From Flavobacterium frigidimaris (GTDB lineage: Bacteria; Bacteroidota; Bacteroidia; Flavobacteriales; Flavobacteriaceae): a stretch of DNA of 37,979 nucleotides. A program made the translations under genes and the position numbers. Shown in pieces: positions 1 through 8,092 of the stretch (its first letter is position 1; every line of letters starts with the position of its first letter). The stretch spans positions 1 through 37,979 of the forward strand of contig FQWG01000031.1 of NCBI GenBank assembly GCA_900129595.1, in the 5' to 3' direction. Under the pieces are notes generated by a model, which was not told where the DNA came from, searched no databases, and worked only from the letters and a program-made list of their open reading frames with translations.

Positions 1-40
1 AACTTCAATAGTTCTATAGGGGTCATATAAAATTCTTAGA

Positions 41-1036
41 TTACAAAGTTCTTATTTTATTTTGACATTTCATCCCCAAGTTTTGCACTTCATCCAGATG
101 ACTTCCGTTTGGACAATATAAGTAACGTCCTTTTTGTACTAATTTACTTTGTTCTTCCATTGCTTTTGGATCCATTGTGTCATATTTGGCTCCAATCATT
201 AGAGTTGGAATTGTAATTTCGTGCAGGCGGTTTTTAATATCCCATTTGGCTAAACGGCCGCTAATTCCGAATTCGCTTGGCCCTTGCATTATGGTATAGA
301 TCTCGTTATTAATATGTTTACTTGCACGATTTAATCCGTCTGGCCATTCTTTTAATCGGCAAAGGTGTTGCTGGTAATAATTTGGAATCAGCAATTCCAT
401 ATATCTTGGATTACTGAAATCCTTTTTAGCTTCTAGAGATCTGATTTCTGATAATACTTCCGGTTTCATTTGCTTCGCTAATACTTCATCAGCATATTTC
501 CCGTAATCGGGTGCACTGGCCATCATGTTTGCTACCAATAGCCCTTTCATGTTTTCTTGGTATTTTAATGCGTATTCCATAGCAAGTATTCCTCCCCATG
601 AATTTCCTAATAGATAAAAATTGTTTTTATCTGCTCCAATCGCTTTACGGACCTGTTCTACTTCTTCGACAAAACGTTCTGTGGTCCATAAACTGCTGTC
701 TTTTGGCTGATCACTATAATAAGATCCTAATTGATCGTATTCGTAAAATTCAAATCCTTCACGTTGAAAAAATGTTTTAAAACATTCCATATATTCATGC
801 GTCATTGCTGGGCCTCCGTGTAGCAGTACTATTTTTATTTTAGGATTGTTACCAAAACGTTTTGTCCAGACTTTAAATTCTCCAATAGGTGTTTTTATCG
901 GAATCATTTTTACTCCCGCTGACTCTACTTCACTATTTTGTTGATAGGTAAAATAGTCAGAAAGTGTTGAAGATTTGGTTTCATTTTTACAGGAAACAGT
1001 TAGAAAAGTAACAATAAGAAGGATAAAATAGCGCAT
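41..1036 (-). CDS. Alpha/beta hydrolase lipoprotein, proline iminopeptidase-like (family S33)
   Basis: 331 aa. The N-terminus is a lipoprotein signal ending in TVSC (Cys16), so the protein is probably anchored on the periplasmic side; the residues after the Cys (KNETK) do not look like a flavobacterial surface-export signal. The alpha/beta-hydrolase fold is visible: HGGP oxyanion motif at 73-76, nucleophile elbow GNSWGG with Ser146, a late Asp in the AKYDTMDP stretch and His in NGSHLDE near the C-terminus. HGGP plus GNSWGG is characteristic of proline iminopeptidases and related S33 aminopeptidases that remove N-terminal residues, often Pro, from small peptides. The exact substrate cannot be read from sequence. 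It lies 66 bp downstream of the GNAT gene on the same strand and may share its transcript. No link to the xylan genes is apparent. Confidence 0.85.
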   Translation of the reverse strand: MRYFILLIVTFLTVSCKNETKSSTLSDYFTYQQNSEVESAGVKMIPIKTPIGEFKVWTKRFGNNPKIKIVLLHGGPAMTHEYMECFKTFFQREGFEFYEYDQLGSYYSDQPKDSSLWTTERFVEEVEQVRKAIGADKNNFYLLGNSWGGILAMEYALKYQENMKGLLVANMMASAPDYGKYADEVLAKQMKPEVLSEIRSLEAKKDFSNPRYMELLIPNYYQQHLCRLKEWPDGLNRASKHINNEIYTIMQGPSEFGISGRLAKWDIKNRLHEITIPTLMIGAKYDTMDPKAMEEQSKLVQKGRYLYCPNGSHLDEVQNLGMKCQNKIRTL

Positions 1037-1102
1037 ATTGTGTTTTTTGATGGTTTATAAGGCTTCGGAAATCGGCTTAATTTGGGATTGTCTTTCTTTT
1101 AT

Positions 1103-1609
1103 TTAAGGAAAAATATAGGCAAACACATCAAAATCAGCACGGTTAAAATGGAAAGAACTTACTTTGCGCATTCCCATTTTTTTATGAGCTTTTAGAGAAG
1201 CTTCGTTGTCGTTTTTAATAAATAAAATCCCTTCGCGATTGGGTTGCAGGCGTAATAATTCTTTAAACAAGAGTTGTGCTATGCCTTTTCCGCGCTGATT
1301 TTGGCTCACACAAATTGGACCGTAAATATAGGAGTCTTCAGTTCCGGAATAAGATCCTGACATCGCATCAACAATTGCAACTTTACGTTTATTGTTAACT
1401 GCCTGAGACGTAGTAAGTAAAAATCCAACAATTTCATTATCAATAACGGCTATTATTTGAGGCATATCGGTCATCATTTCCTGAATTTGATTCTCTGTCA
1501 ATCCTCCTGATAATGTACCGCCCTGTGAAGTTTGATTGGCTTCCTGCAATTTTATTATCCCTTTTAAATCATTTGGTGTTGCGACTTTTATAATGATAGA
1601 TTCTGGCAT
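1103..1609 (-). CDS. GNAT family N-acetyltransferase
   Basis: 168 aa, soluble, no signal peptide. The GNAT fold is supported by the acetyl-CoA-binding motif A, RGKGIAQLLFKELL (Q/R-x-x-G-x-G/A pattern), after the beta-4 strand YIYGPICV, and by the late NDNEASLKAHKKMGMRKV segment typical of motif B. It should transfer an acetyl group from acetyl-CoA to an amine; the acceptor is unknown. It is the first gene of a possible two-gene minus-strand unit with the alpha/beta hydrolase and is divergent from the PepSY-like gene. Family assignment is firm, substrate unassigned. Confidence 0.85.
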   Translation of the reverse strand: MPESIIIKVATPNDLKGIIKLQEANQTSQGGTLSGGLTENQIQEMMTDMPQIIAVIDNEIVGFLLTTSQAVNNKRKVAIVDAMSGSYSGTEDSYIYGPICVSQNQRGKGIAQLLFKELLRLQPNREGILFIKNDNEASLKAHKKMGMRKVSSFHFNRADFDVFAYIFP

Positions 1610-1698
1610 AAGTTTTTTGTTTTTAATAGGTTACAAGATAATAAAACTCTCTTTTAAAATAATAAAGGTTTATTAAATTGATTTGAATGTGTTTTTAC

Positions 1699-1720
1699 TT
1701 GTTGTAAATTAGTACAACAA
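1699..1720. promoter_or_regulatory. Perfect 8-bp inverted repeat upstream of the PepSY-like gene
   Basis: TTGTTGTA-AATTAG-TACAACAA forms a perfect palindrome with a 6-bp spacer, 25 bp before the ATG at 1745 and in the divergent space between the GNAT and PepSY-like genes. A palindrome at promoter distance suggests a dimeric repressor or activator site. No such motif was noticed elsewhere in the window, so the binding protein is unknown. The left arm also supplies TTG triplets that could act as a -33 element. Confidence 0.35.
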
Positions 1721-1744
1721 TAGTATTAATTTAAATTTTAAATC

Positions 1745-2173
1745 ATGAAAAGGATAATTATACTTGCCGCAGTATTGCTGGGTTTTGTAGTATCGGCTAA
1801 CGCTCAAAAAAGAATAGAAATTGCAGAATTGCCGGAAGCGGCACAGGAATTTTTGAAAAAATATTTTAGTTATACTTCGGTAGATACCGTTAAAAAAGAT
1901 GCTGAACATGGTGAAAAAGGTTATGAAGTAAAACTGAAAGACGGTACCGAAGTAGAATTTTGGAAAGATGGTTCATACAGAGAAGTTGACGGAGGTAAAA
2001 AACCGATTCCCACTGCATTTATTCCAAAACCGGTAAAAGAGTATGTGGCGAAGAATTATCCCAACGAAAAAATCACTCATATAGATTACGGACACAAAGA
2101 TCTAGATGTCGATTTAACAAATAACATTGATTTGGAATTTACTAAAGAAGGGAAAATTATAAAAAGGAAATAA
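1745..2173 (+). CDS. PepSY-like (BLIP-type) secreted protein
   Basis: 142 aa with a clear type I signal peptide (about residues 1-20, ending SANA before QKRIE). The mature part contains two copies of a roughly 60-residue unit: I-x-x-LPEAAQEFLKKYF followed by beta strands with GYEVKLKDGTEVEFWKDGS, then FIPKPVKEYVAKNYPNEKI followed by another strand pair. This pattern fits the PepSY-like putative beta-lactamase-inhibitor fold common in Bacteroidota, found in the periplasm and often of unknown role. It lies alone between a divergent gene and the LacI regulator, with no clear terminator before 2339. There is no evidence that it takes part in xylan use. Confidence 0.75.
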   Translation: MKRIIILAAVLLGFVVSANAQKRIEIAELPEAAQEFLKKYFSYTSVDTVKKDAEHGEKGYEVKLKDGTEVEFWKDGSYREVDGGKKPIPTAFIPKPVKEYVAKNYPNEKITHIDYGHKDLDVDLTNNIDLEFTKEGKIIKRK

Positions 2174-2338
2174 GAAACAAGCTCTTCATATTCACAAGAA
2201 GCATTATGGCATTTCTTATAAAAATATATTCCTGAAAGCCGTTCAGTATTATATAGATCGTTAAAAAAGGATAGTTAATTTTAGGGAGATTATCTTGTGG
2301 GAAAATAGTTTATATTTACATCTCATATTATTGATTTC

Positions 2339-3397
2339 ATGGAAGAAAATAAACATGTAACGATTTACGATATTGCAGAGCGATTAAATCTTGCTACATC
2401 TACTATTTCGAGGGCTTTGAAGGATCATCACACTATTAGTGATAAAACGATCAGGAAAGTCAAAAAAACAGCCGAAGAAATGGGTTTTGTCCCCAATACT
2501 TTGGCGGCAGGTTTGCGCGGTAATAAAACCAAAACAATAGGGGTTTTAATTCCAACTGTTACCCAGCCGTTTTTATCTTCTTTGATTAGTGGTATCGAAA
2601 TTACAGCCCAAAAATCGGATTATACGGTTATTATCATGCAATCGCACGATTCCTATTTTGAAGAGGTTAATATGGCTAAATCATTGTATAGTAACAGAGT
2701 GAGTGGTGTTATCTGCTCGTTAGCGATGGAAACAAGAGACACTTCTCATTTTCAGCAGTTCACGAATAATAATATACCGCTTGTATTTGTAGACAGGGTT
2801 CCTAAGGATTACCATACTTTCAGGGTAGTTATCGATAATTATTCTGCGGGCTACAAGGCAACCAAACATCTTATCGAACAAGGCTGTATTCGTATTGCGC
2901 ATTTGACAGCCGGATCAGAATTTGGAAATCTTTACAACGAAAGAAAAAGAGGTTATATAGAAGCATTAAAAGATCATAATTTACCAATAGATGAAGAATT
3001 AATTATTAATTTGAAATCGGTTACTTATGAAGAAGGAGTAAGGGCCAGTAATCAATTGTTTGATTTAGATCCAATTCCGGATGGACTTTTTGCGCCCGGA
3101 GATATTATTGCAGTGAGTGCGGTTCAGACAGCTAAAAAAAGAGGTATCAAGGTTCCGGACGAAATAGCTATTATTGGTTTTAACAACGATCCAATTTCTC
3201 AAATAATAGATCCAAATATTTCGACTATTACCCACCCAGCCGAAAAAATGGGGAAAGCTGCGGCTGAAATCATCATCAAAAACCTGAAATCCCAGAAAAG
3301 TGATGATGCGAAAGAAATCACTTTCTTAAATACAGAAGTGCTGGCTCGTGAATCTTCGGATAAAAATAAATCTTTAGAGACAGCAACGAAATCATAG
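2339..3397 (+). CDS. LacI-family transcriptional regulator; candidate reader of the CAACCGATTG sites
   Basis: 352 aa. N-terminal LacI helix-turn-helix at about residues 6-55 (VTIYDIAERLNLATSTISRA, then a hinge with NTLAAGLRG), followed by a periplasmic-binding-protein-like effector domain (about 62-335) starting TKTIGVLIPTVTQPFLSSLI and containing the usual GFNNDP segment. Such proteins repress or activate catabolic operons in response to a sugar. The hinge leucines of this family insert at a central CG of a palindromic operator, and a CG-centred near-palindrome recurs at promoters of the downstream xylan operons, so this is the best local candidate for a locus-wide regulator. That assignment is inference. 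The AraC-type gene starts one base after its stop, implying translational coupling. Confidence 0.93.
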   Translation: MEENKHVTIYDIAERLNLATSTISRALKDHHTISDKTIRKVKKTAEEMGFVPNTLAAGLRGNKTKTIGVLIPTVTQPFLSSLISGIEITAQKSDYTVIIMQSHDSYFEEVNMAKSLYSNRVSGVICSLAMETRDTSHFQQFTNNNIPLVFVDRVPKDYHTFRVVIDNYSAGYKATKHLIEQGCIRIAHLTAGSEFGNLYNERKRGYIEALKDHNLPIDEELIINLKSVTYEEGVRASNQLFDLDPIPDGLFAPGDIIAVSAVQTAKKRGIKVPDEIAIIGFNNDPISQIIDPNISTITHPAEKMGKAAAEIIIKNLKSQKSDDAKEITFLNTEVLARESSDKNKSLETATKS

Positions 3398-3398
3398 T

Positions 3399-4235
3399 AT
3401 GCATACCATTATACTTCCCGACGAATTGAGTGCAGAGAATTCTCAGCTTGTTCAAGTTTTTGATTATAAGAGTTCGAAAGAAATTTCGAAACAGCAAATT
3501 ATTTTAAATCAAAATATCTTTAGTTTTTTAATTGAAGGAGCTAAAGAAGTCATCTTTGACGATTCAGCGTTATCAATAGATGCTTCCGGATTTCTTGTGA
3601 TGAAATCAGGAAATTGTCTCATGACCGAAAAGCTTTCTGATGGTTCGAATTACAGAAGCGTAGTTTTGTTTTTTACAAATGAAATGCTGTCAAAATTTAT
3701 TCGGAAAGTTGAATGGAATAAAATTGAATCTGGCGAATGCAAATCAGTTTATGCTTTCGAATATGATGATTTTATAAAGCGTTTTGTGTACAGTTTGTTA
3801 GATATCTCACAACTTTCAAAGGATATTCAGAAGAAAATGCTTGAAGTCAAGTGTGAAGAGATAATGTTCTATCTAACAGAAAAGTATAGCGCTGAATTTC
3901 TTTATTCTTTAGCGGTAAACAGTGACAATGCGACACAAAAGTTTATTCAGGTTATCGAAAATAGCCACTTGAATAAATTGACATTGAAGGAATTGGCTTT
4001 TTTATGTAATATGAGTGTATCAACATTTAAAAGAGAATTTGAAAAACATTACTCAGAGTCGCCTATAAAGTGGTTTCAAAATAAAAGACTTGAATTTGCA
4101 CATTATTTACTGCAAAAGGAGCAAAAAAATCCATCAGAAGTTTATTTTGAAGCAGGTTACGAAAATTTGTCCAGCTTTACACAGGCTTATAAATCAAAAT
4201 ATGGCGTAACGCCAAAACACCACCAAAAAATTTGA
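3399..4235 (+). CDS. AraC-family transcriptional regulator (ExsA-like)
   Basis: 278 aa. The C-terminal 100 residues carry the double helix-turn-helix of AraC proteins: LTLKELAFLCNMSVSTFKRE as the first HTH and PSEVYFEAGYENLSSFTQAY as the second, ending with KYGVTPKHHQ. The N-terminal about 165 residues are a beta-rich sensor/dimerisation region resembling the cupin-like half of ExsA-type regulators, with no enzymatic motif. The ATG lies one base after the LacI stop codon, so the two regulators are probably co-translated, but their targets may differ. The next gene, a PEBP protein, has its own -7 box. Whether this regulator belongs to the xylan programme is unknown. Confidence 0.88.
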   Translation: MHTIILPDELSAENSQLVQVFDYKSSKEISKQQIILNQNIFSFLIEGAKEVIFDDSALSIDASGFLVMKSGNCLMTEKLSDGSNYRSVVLFFTNEMLSKFIRKVEWNKIESGECKSVYAFEYDDFIKRFVYSLLDISQLSKDIQKKMLEVKCEEIMFYLTEKYSAEFLYSLAVNSDNATQKFIQVIENSHLNKLTLKELAFLCNMSVSTFKREFEKHYSESPIKWFQNKRLEFAHYLLQKEQKNPSEVYFEAGYENLSSFTQAYKSKYGVTPKHHQKI

Positions 4236-4291
4236 GCTTTCTGCCCTACTTTTTGATCCTTTCTCTATATTTTCTTTTGCGTTGCTGAATC

Positions 4292-4299
4292 TAAATTTG
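4292..4299 (+). promoter_or_regulatory. Putative -7 box for the PEBP gene
   Basis: TAAATTTG matches the Bacteroidota -7 consensus TAnnTTTG and lies 25 bp before the ATG at 4324. Transcription would begin near 4306, downstream of the in-frame TTG at 4282, which argues for the ATG at 4324 as the real start. No good -33 element is seen at the usual distance. Confidence 0.45.
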
Positions 4300-4323
4300 C
4301 TTAAAATTTTAATTCAAAGTAAA

Positions 4324-4869
4324 ATGAAAAAAGTAAATTTAATTGTAGTACTGGCCTTAATTTTTACCACCACAATTTTTGGTCAAAAAACATTTACGCT
4401 GACCAGTAAAGATTTGGGAGGCGAAGCTTCTAAAATTCAGGAATTCAATGGATTTGGCTGTTCGGGAGAAAATCAGTCGCCGCAATTGTCATGGAAAAAT
4501 GCTCCTGAAGGAACAAAAAGTTTTGCCGTAACCATGTATGATCCTGATGCACCAACCGGTAGCGGATTTTGGCATTGGGTTGTATTTGATATTCCTGCAA
4601 ATACTAATGAACTGGTTACCAACTCAGGAACAAAGAGTAATTTGCTTCCCAAAGGAGCTGTTCAGAGTGTTACAGATTACGGTATTAAAGGATTTGGAGG
4701 ACCTTGCCCGCCCAAAGGCCACGGGTTTCATCAGTATATCATCACAGTTTATGCGCTTAAAACAGATAAACTAGGAACAGATGAGAATACAAATCCTGCC
4801 GTTGTAGGTTTTAACCTTTGGAACCAGACATTAGCAAAAGCCAGTATTATGGCGTATTACAAACGATAA
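4324..4869 (+). CDS. YbhB/YbcL family (PEBP, Raf-kinase-inhibitor-like) secreted protein
   Basis: 181 aa from the ATG at 4324; an in-frame TTG at 4282 would add 14 residues but lies before the predicted transcription start and would bury the signal peptide. Signal peptide about 1-20 (MKKVNLIVVLALIFTTTIFG). The PEBP fold is shown by NQSPQLSWKNAPEGTKSFAV, MYDPDAPTGSGFWHWVVFDI (the DPDAP and HW motifs that line the ligand pocket) and GPCPPKGHGFHQYIITVYAL. Bacterial members are periplasmic or cytosolic with poorly defined ligands. It follows the AraC gene by 88 bp and ends at a strong hairpin terminator, so it appears to be a separate unit from the xylan genes. Confidence 0.88.
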   Translation: MKKVNLIVVLALIFTTTIFGQKTFTLTSKDLGGEASKIQEFNGFGCSGENQSPQLSWKNAPEGTKSFAVTMYDPDAPTGSGFWHWVVFDIPANTNELVTNSGTKSNLLPKGAVQSVTDYGIKGFGGPCPPKGHGFHQYIITVYALKTDKLGTDENTNPAVVGFNLWNQTLAKASIMAYYKR

Positions 4870-4925
4870 GAATAAAATTGATAGTGCCGTAGTTCAGGAT
4901 TTTGAATCTGGAATTCCACCATGCT

Positions 4926-4963
4926 AAAGCAGGATAGTTTTTTAAATTATCCTGCTTTTATTT
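4926..4963 (+). terminator. Rho-independent terminator after the PEBP gene
   Basis: Perfect 11-bp stem AAAGCAGGATA (4926-4936) with TATCCTGCTTT (4948-4958), 11-nt loop, followed by a T-rich stretch. It separates the regulator/PEBP genes from the GH67 operon. Confidence 0.8.
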
Positions 4964-5035
4964 GTTATAAAAATATTTTTATTGAAAATAAGAGAGCTAA
5001 AATTTTTTTCTTAAATAACAATCCTATATTTTTAC

Positions 5036-5047
5036 GCAACCGATTGC
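5036..5047 (+). promoter_or_regulatory. Candidate LacI-type operator before GH67
   Basis: GCAACCGATTGC, a CG-centred near-palindrome, 120 bp upstream of the GH67 start. It is one of six copies of CAACCGATTG in the window. The TTG at its right edge (5044-5046) is 18 bp from TAATAATG (5065-5072), a weak TAnnTTTG match, so the site may overlap the -33 element as it does at susC. Confidence 0.6.
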
Positions 5048-5166
5048 AATTGTTGTTTTATTTATAATAATGTATTTTTTAGATTATAATTTTATCAAAT
5101 ATTTTTATTAAGATATAAAACATTGATTCTTCCGAATGAGTTTTTAAAGAATTAAATTTAAAGTAA

Positions 5167-7317
5167 ATGACTTCATTACGATTTGTTTTCTGGTTTCTTA
5201 TAATTTCCTTTTCGGCTTCTGCTCAAAAGGATTATAAATTATGGCTTCAATACAATAAGATACAAAACGCTGTAGTCGCTTCAGAGTATAAAACTAATCT
5301 TGGTGGGATTGTTGCATTGGGAAGTTCTGAAACTTCTAAAATTTCTTTAGCTGAATTAGAAACGGGAATATTGGATATGTTGGGAAGCAAACCGGAAACT
5401 CGATCAGCAATCAAAGGAGATAATAATGTAATTGTAGGTTCTCAACCTGCCTTAAATTCGGATTTGCAAAAAGTATTGGCATCAGATTTCGACAAAATAA
5501 ACAACGAAGGTTTTATTATTAAATCCATTTCATCAAAAAATAAAAAACAAATTGTCATTACCGGAAAGAATGATGTTGGTGTTTTATATGGTGTTTATCG
5601 TTTTTTAAGATTGATACAAACCCATAAATCAATCAGTAATTTAAATATTGTTGATGCTCCTAAAATAAACCTTCGGGTCTTAAACCATTGGGATAATTTA
5701 GACCGGACTGTCGAGCGCGGTTATGCTGGTTTCTCTTTATGGAATTGGCAAAAATTACCTGATTTTATCGATCAGCGTTATATTGATTATGCCAGAGCGA
5801 ATGCTTCAATCGGGATTAACGGAACAGTTTTGACGAATGTAAATGCGAATGCCCTGATCCTGACTCCGCAATATTTAGAGAAAGTGAAAGCCCTGGCGAA
5901 TGTATTCCGGCCTTATGGAATCAAAGTGTATTTGACGGCTCGTTTTTCGGCGCCAATTGAAATTGGAGGTTTAAAAACAGCAGATCCAAAAGATACTGCA
6001 GTTGCGAATTGGTGGAAAGAGAAAGCAAAAGAAATCTATAACAGAATTCCTGATTTTGGAGGATTTTTGGTGAAAGCCAATTCTGAAGGACAGCCAGGAC
6101 CTCAGAACTACGGAAGGGATCATATCGACGGTGCCAATATGCTGGCCGATGCGGTAGCTCCTTTTGGCGGCATAATTATGTGGAGAGCATTTGTATATTC
6201 TGAACATGATGCCAATGACCGGGCAAAACAGGCTTACGCCGAATTTCAGCCGTATGATGGAAAATTTAAAGACAACGTAATTGTTCAGGTAAAAAATGGT
6301 GCGATAGATTTTCAGCCCAGAGAACCTTTTCATCCTTTGTTTGGTGCGATGCCTAAAACCCCTTTGATGATGGAATTTCAGATTACTCAGGAATATTTGG
6401 GTTTTAGCACACATTTGGTTTATCTGCCAAAATTATTTCAGGAAGTGTTAGAAGCTGACACCTATCAGAAAGGTAAAGGGTCGACGGTTGCCAAAGTAAT
6501 CGATGGTTCTTTAAGTCCACAAAAACTTACCGGAATTGCTGGAGTTTCGAATATAGGTAATGATCTCAACTGGACCGGTCATCCTTTTGCACAGGCAAAC
6601 TGGTACGGCTTCGGAAGATTGGCATGGGACCCGTATTTGGATTCAGAAACGATTGCTGATGAATGGTTGAGATCTACTTTTTCGAACGATGAAGATTTTA
6701 TTAAACCGATAAAAACAATGATGATCACTTCAAGAGAAGCAGTTGTAAATTATATGACACCGCTTGGTTTGCATCATATCATGGATACCGGACATCACTA
6801 TGGTCCGGGACCCTGGGTTTCTGATTTATCAAGACCGGAATGGAATCCGACATACTATCATAAAGCGGATAAAAACGGAATTGGTTTCGACAGATCAAAA
6901 ACAGGAACAAATGCCACCGCGCAATATGCGCAGGAACTGGAAAAGCTCTTTGATAATGCCCAGACTTGTCCGGAAATAGATTTATTATGGTTTCATCATT
7001 TGTCCTGGGATTATAAACTGAAGAACGGTCAAACGCTATGGAATGGTCTGGCTTTAAAATATCAGGAAGGTGTCAATCAGGTTCTGGAAATGCAAAATAC
7101 ATGGAATAATTCTGAGAAATACGTTGATAAAGAGCGTTTTAAAGAAGTTCAGATGTTGCTGGAAATTCAGTATAAAGAAGCAAAATGGTGGCGCGATGCC
7201 TGTCTGCTGTATTTCCAGCAATATTCAGGCAAAGAATTACCGGCAGGAGTAGAGCCGCCAATACAAACATTAGAATATTTCAAATCATTAAAATTTCCAT
7301 TTGCACCGGGAAACTAA
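5167..7317 (+). CDS. GH67 alpha-glucuronidase
   Basis: 716 aa, close to the usual length of the family, with a type I signal peptide (about 1-19, ending SASA before QKDYK), so probably periplasmic. GH67 enzymes remove (4-O-methyl)glucuronic acid from the non-reducing-end xylose of aldouronic acids by inversion. The family architecture is visible: N-terminal domain beginning DYKLWLQY, then a TIM barrel with the acid Glu307 in KANSEGQPGP and the paired base residues Asp381 (NGAIDFQPREP) and Glu409 (EFQITQEY). Their 28-residue spacing equals the Asp365/Glu393 pair of the Cellvibrio enzyme. It is the first gene of a run with the SDR (19 bp gap), uxuA, GH115 and GH10. A candidate LacI operator lies upstream. 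Confidence 0.96.
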   Translation: MTSLRFVFWFLIISFSASAQKDYKLWLQYNKIQNAVVASEYKTNLGGIVALGSSETSKISLAELETGILDMLGSKPETRSAIKGDNNVIVGSQPALNSDLQKVLASDFDKINNEGFIIKSISSKNKKQIVITGKNDVGVLYGVYRFLRLIQTHKSISNLNIVDAPKINLRVLNHWDNLDRTVERGYAGFSLWNWQKLPDFIDQRYIDYARANASIGINGTVLTNVNANALILTPQYLEKVKALANVFRPYGIKVYLTARFSAPIEIGGLKTADPKDTAVANWWKEKAKEIYNRIPDFGGFLVKANSEGQPGPQNYGRDHIDGANMLADAVAPFGGIIMWRAFVYSEHDANDRAKQAYAEFQPYDGKFKDNVIVQVKNGAIDFQPREPFHPLFGAMPKTPLMMEFQITQEYLGFSTHLVYLPKLFQEVLEADTYQKGKGSTVAKVIDGSLSPQKLTGIAGVSNIGNDLNWTGHPFAQANWYGFGRLAWDPYLDSETIADEWLRSTFSNDEDFIKPIKTMMITSREAVVNYMTPLGLHHIMDTGHHYGPGPWVSDLSRPEWNPTYYHKADKNGIGFDRSKTGTNATAQYAQELEKLFDNAQTCPEIDLLWFHHLSWDYKLKNGQTLWNGLALKYQEGVNQVLEMQNTWNNSEKYVDKERFKEVQMLLEIQYKEAKWWRDACLLYFQQYSGKELPAGVEPPIQTLEYFKSLKFPFAPGN

Positions 7318-7336
7318 TTATATAAAATAAAAAAGA

Positions 7337-8074
7337 ATGAGCACAAAAACAGCGATTGTAACCGGAGGAAATTCAGGTTTAGGTTTTGCAACAGCCAAGA
7401 AATTATGTGATAACGGCATTATAACGTATATCATTGGAAGATCTAAAGAAAAGACAGAAGAAGCTTGTGCCGAAATTGGCGCAAATGCAATTCCGGTTTT
7501 ATACGATCTGAATGATATTGCCGGAATTCCTGCGATGATCGAAAAAATAGCTAAAAATAATCCAATTGACATCTTAGTAAACAATGCCGGAATCAATCTG
7601 AAGAAAGAGTTTCTGGAGGTTACAGACGAAGATTTTCTGTCGGTTATTCATACCAATCTTCTGAGTGTTTTTGCCGTGAGCAGAGAAGTTGTAAAAACGA
7701 TGAAAGAAAATAAAGGAGGCAGTATTGTCAACATCAGTTCGATGGCGTCGCAATATGGCATCCCGAAAGTCATTGCATATTCAGCAAGTAAAGGCGCGAT
7801 TGAATCAATGACACGAGCAATGGCAGTAGAATTGGCTCCGTTTGGTATTCGGGTAAATTGTATTGCGCCCGGTTTTATCAAAACAAAAATGTCTTCTACA
7901 GCGCTTGATAACGATCCTGAAAGAAAAAATAAAGTGCTTTCGAGAACGCCAATGGGATTTCTGGGAGAACCATCAGACATTGCAGATGCGGTGTTTTACT
8001 TCGCGCTGAACGAATCGAAATATACCACCGGAACTGTTTTGCCTGTTGACGGCGGAAACAGTATTGGGTTCTAA
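7337..8074 (+). CDS. SDR oxidoreductase, likely D-mannonate oxidoreductase (fructuronate reductase)
   Basis: 245 aa cytoplasmic short-chain dehydrogenase. NAD(P)-binding GGNSGLGFA at about 10-18, NNAG at about 83-86, catalytic Tyr148 and Lys152 in YSASK, and C-terminal PVDGG. The sequence alone gives only SDR of the glucose-dehydrogenase/KduD-like type. The call rests on context: it is directly followed (18 bp) by mannonate dehydratase and preceded by an alpha-glucuronidase. In Bacillus and Thermotoga the fructuronate reductase is an SDR of this kind. It would reduce D-fructuronate to D-mannonate with NADH. A 2-keto-3-deoxygluconate-type or other uronate reductase is an alternative. Confidence 0.75.
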   Translation: MSTKTAIVTGGNSGLGFATAKKLCDNGIITYIIGRSKEKTEEACAEIGANAIPVLYDLNDIAGIPAMIEKIAKNNPIDILVNNAGINLKKEFLEVTDEDFLSVIHTNLLSVFAVSREVVKTMKENKGGSIVNISSMASQYGIPKVIAYSASKGAIESMTRAMAVELAPFGIRVNCIAPGFIKTKMSSTALDNDPERKNKVLSRTPMGFLGEPSDIADAVFYFALNESKYTTGTVLPVDGGNSIGF

Positions 8075-8092
8075 TCTTAAATTTCAGTTACC

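Noticed and set aside
4282..4323. TTG start for the PEBP protein
   Set aside because: It lies upstream of the -7 box and gives an abnormal extension before the signal peptide.
5971..6414. Long antisense frame inside GH67
   Set aside because: It is a shadow of a strongly conserved enzyme; the translation is low in protein-like features, with many Cys/Phe/Arg.
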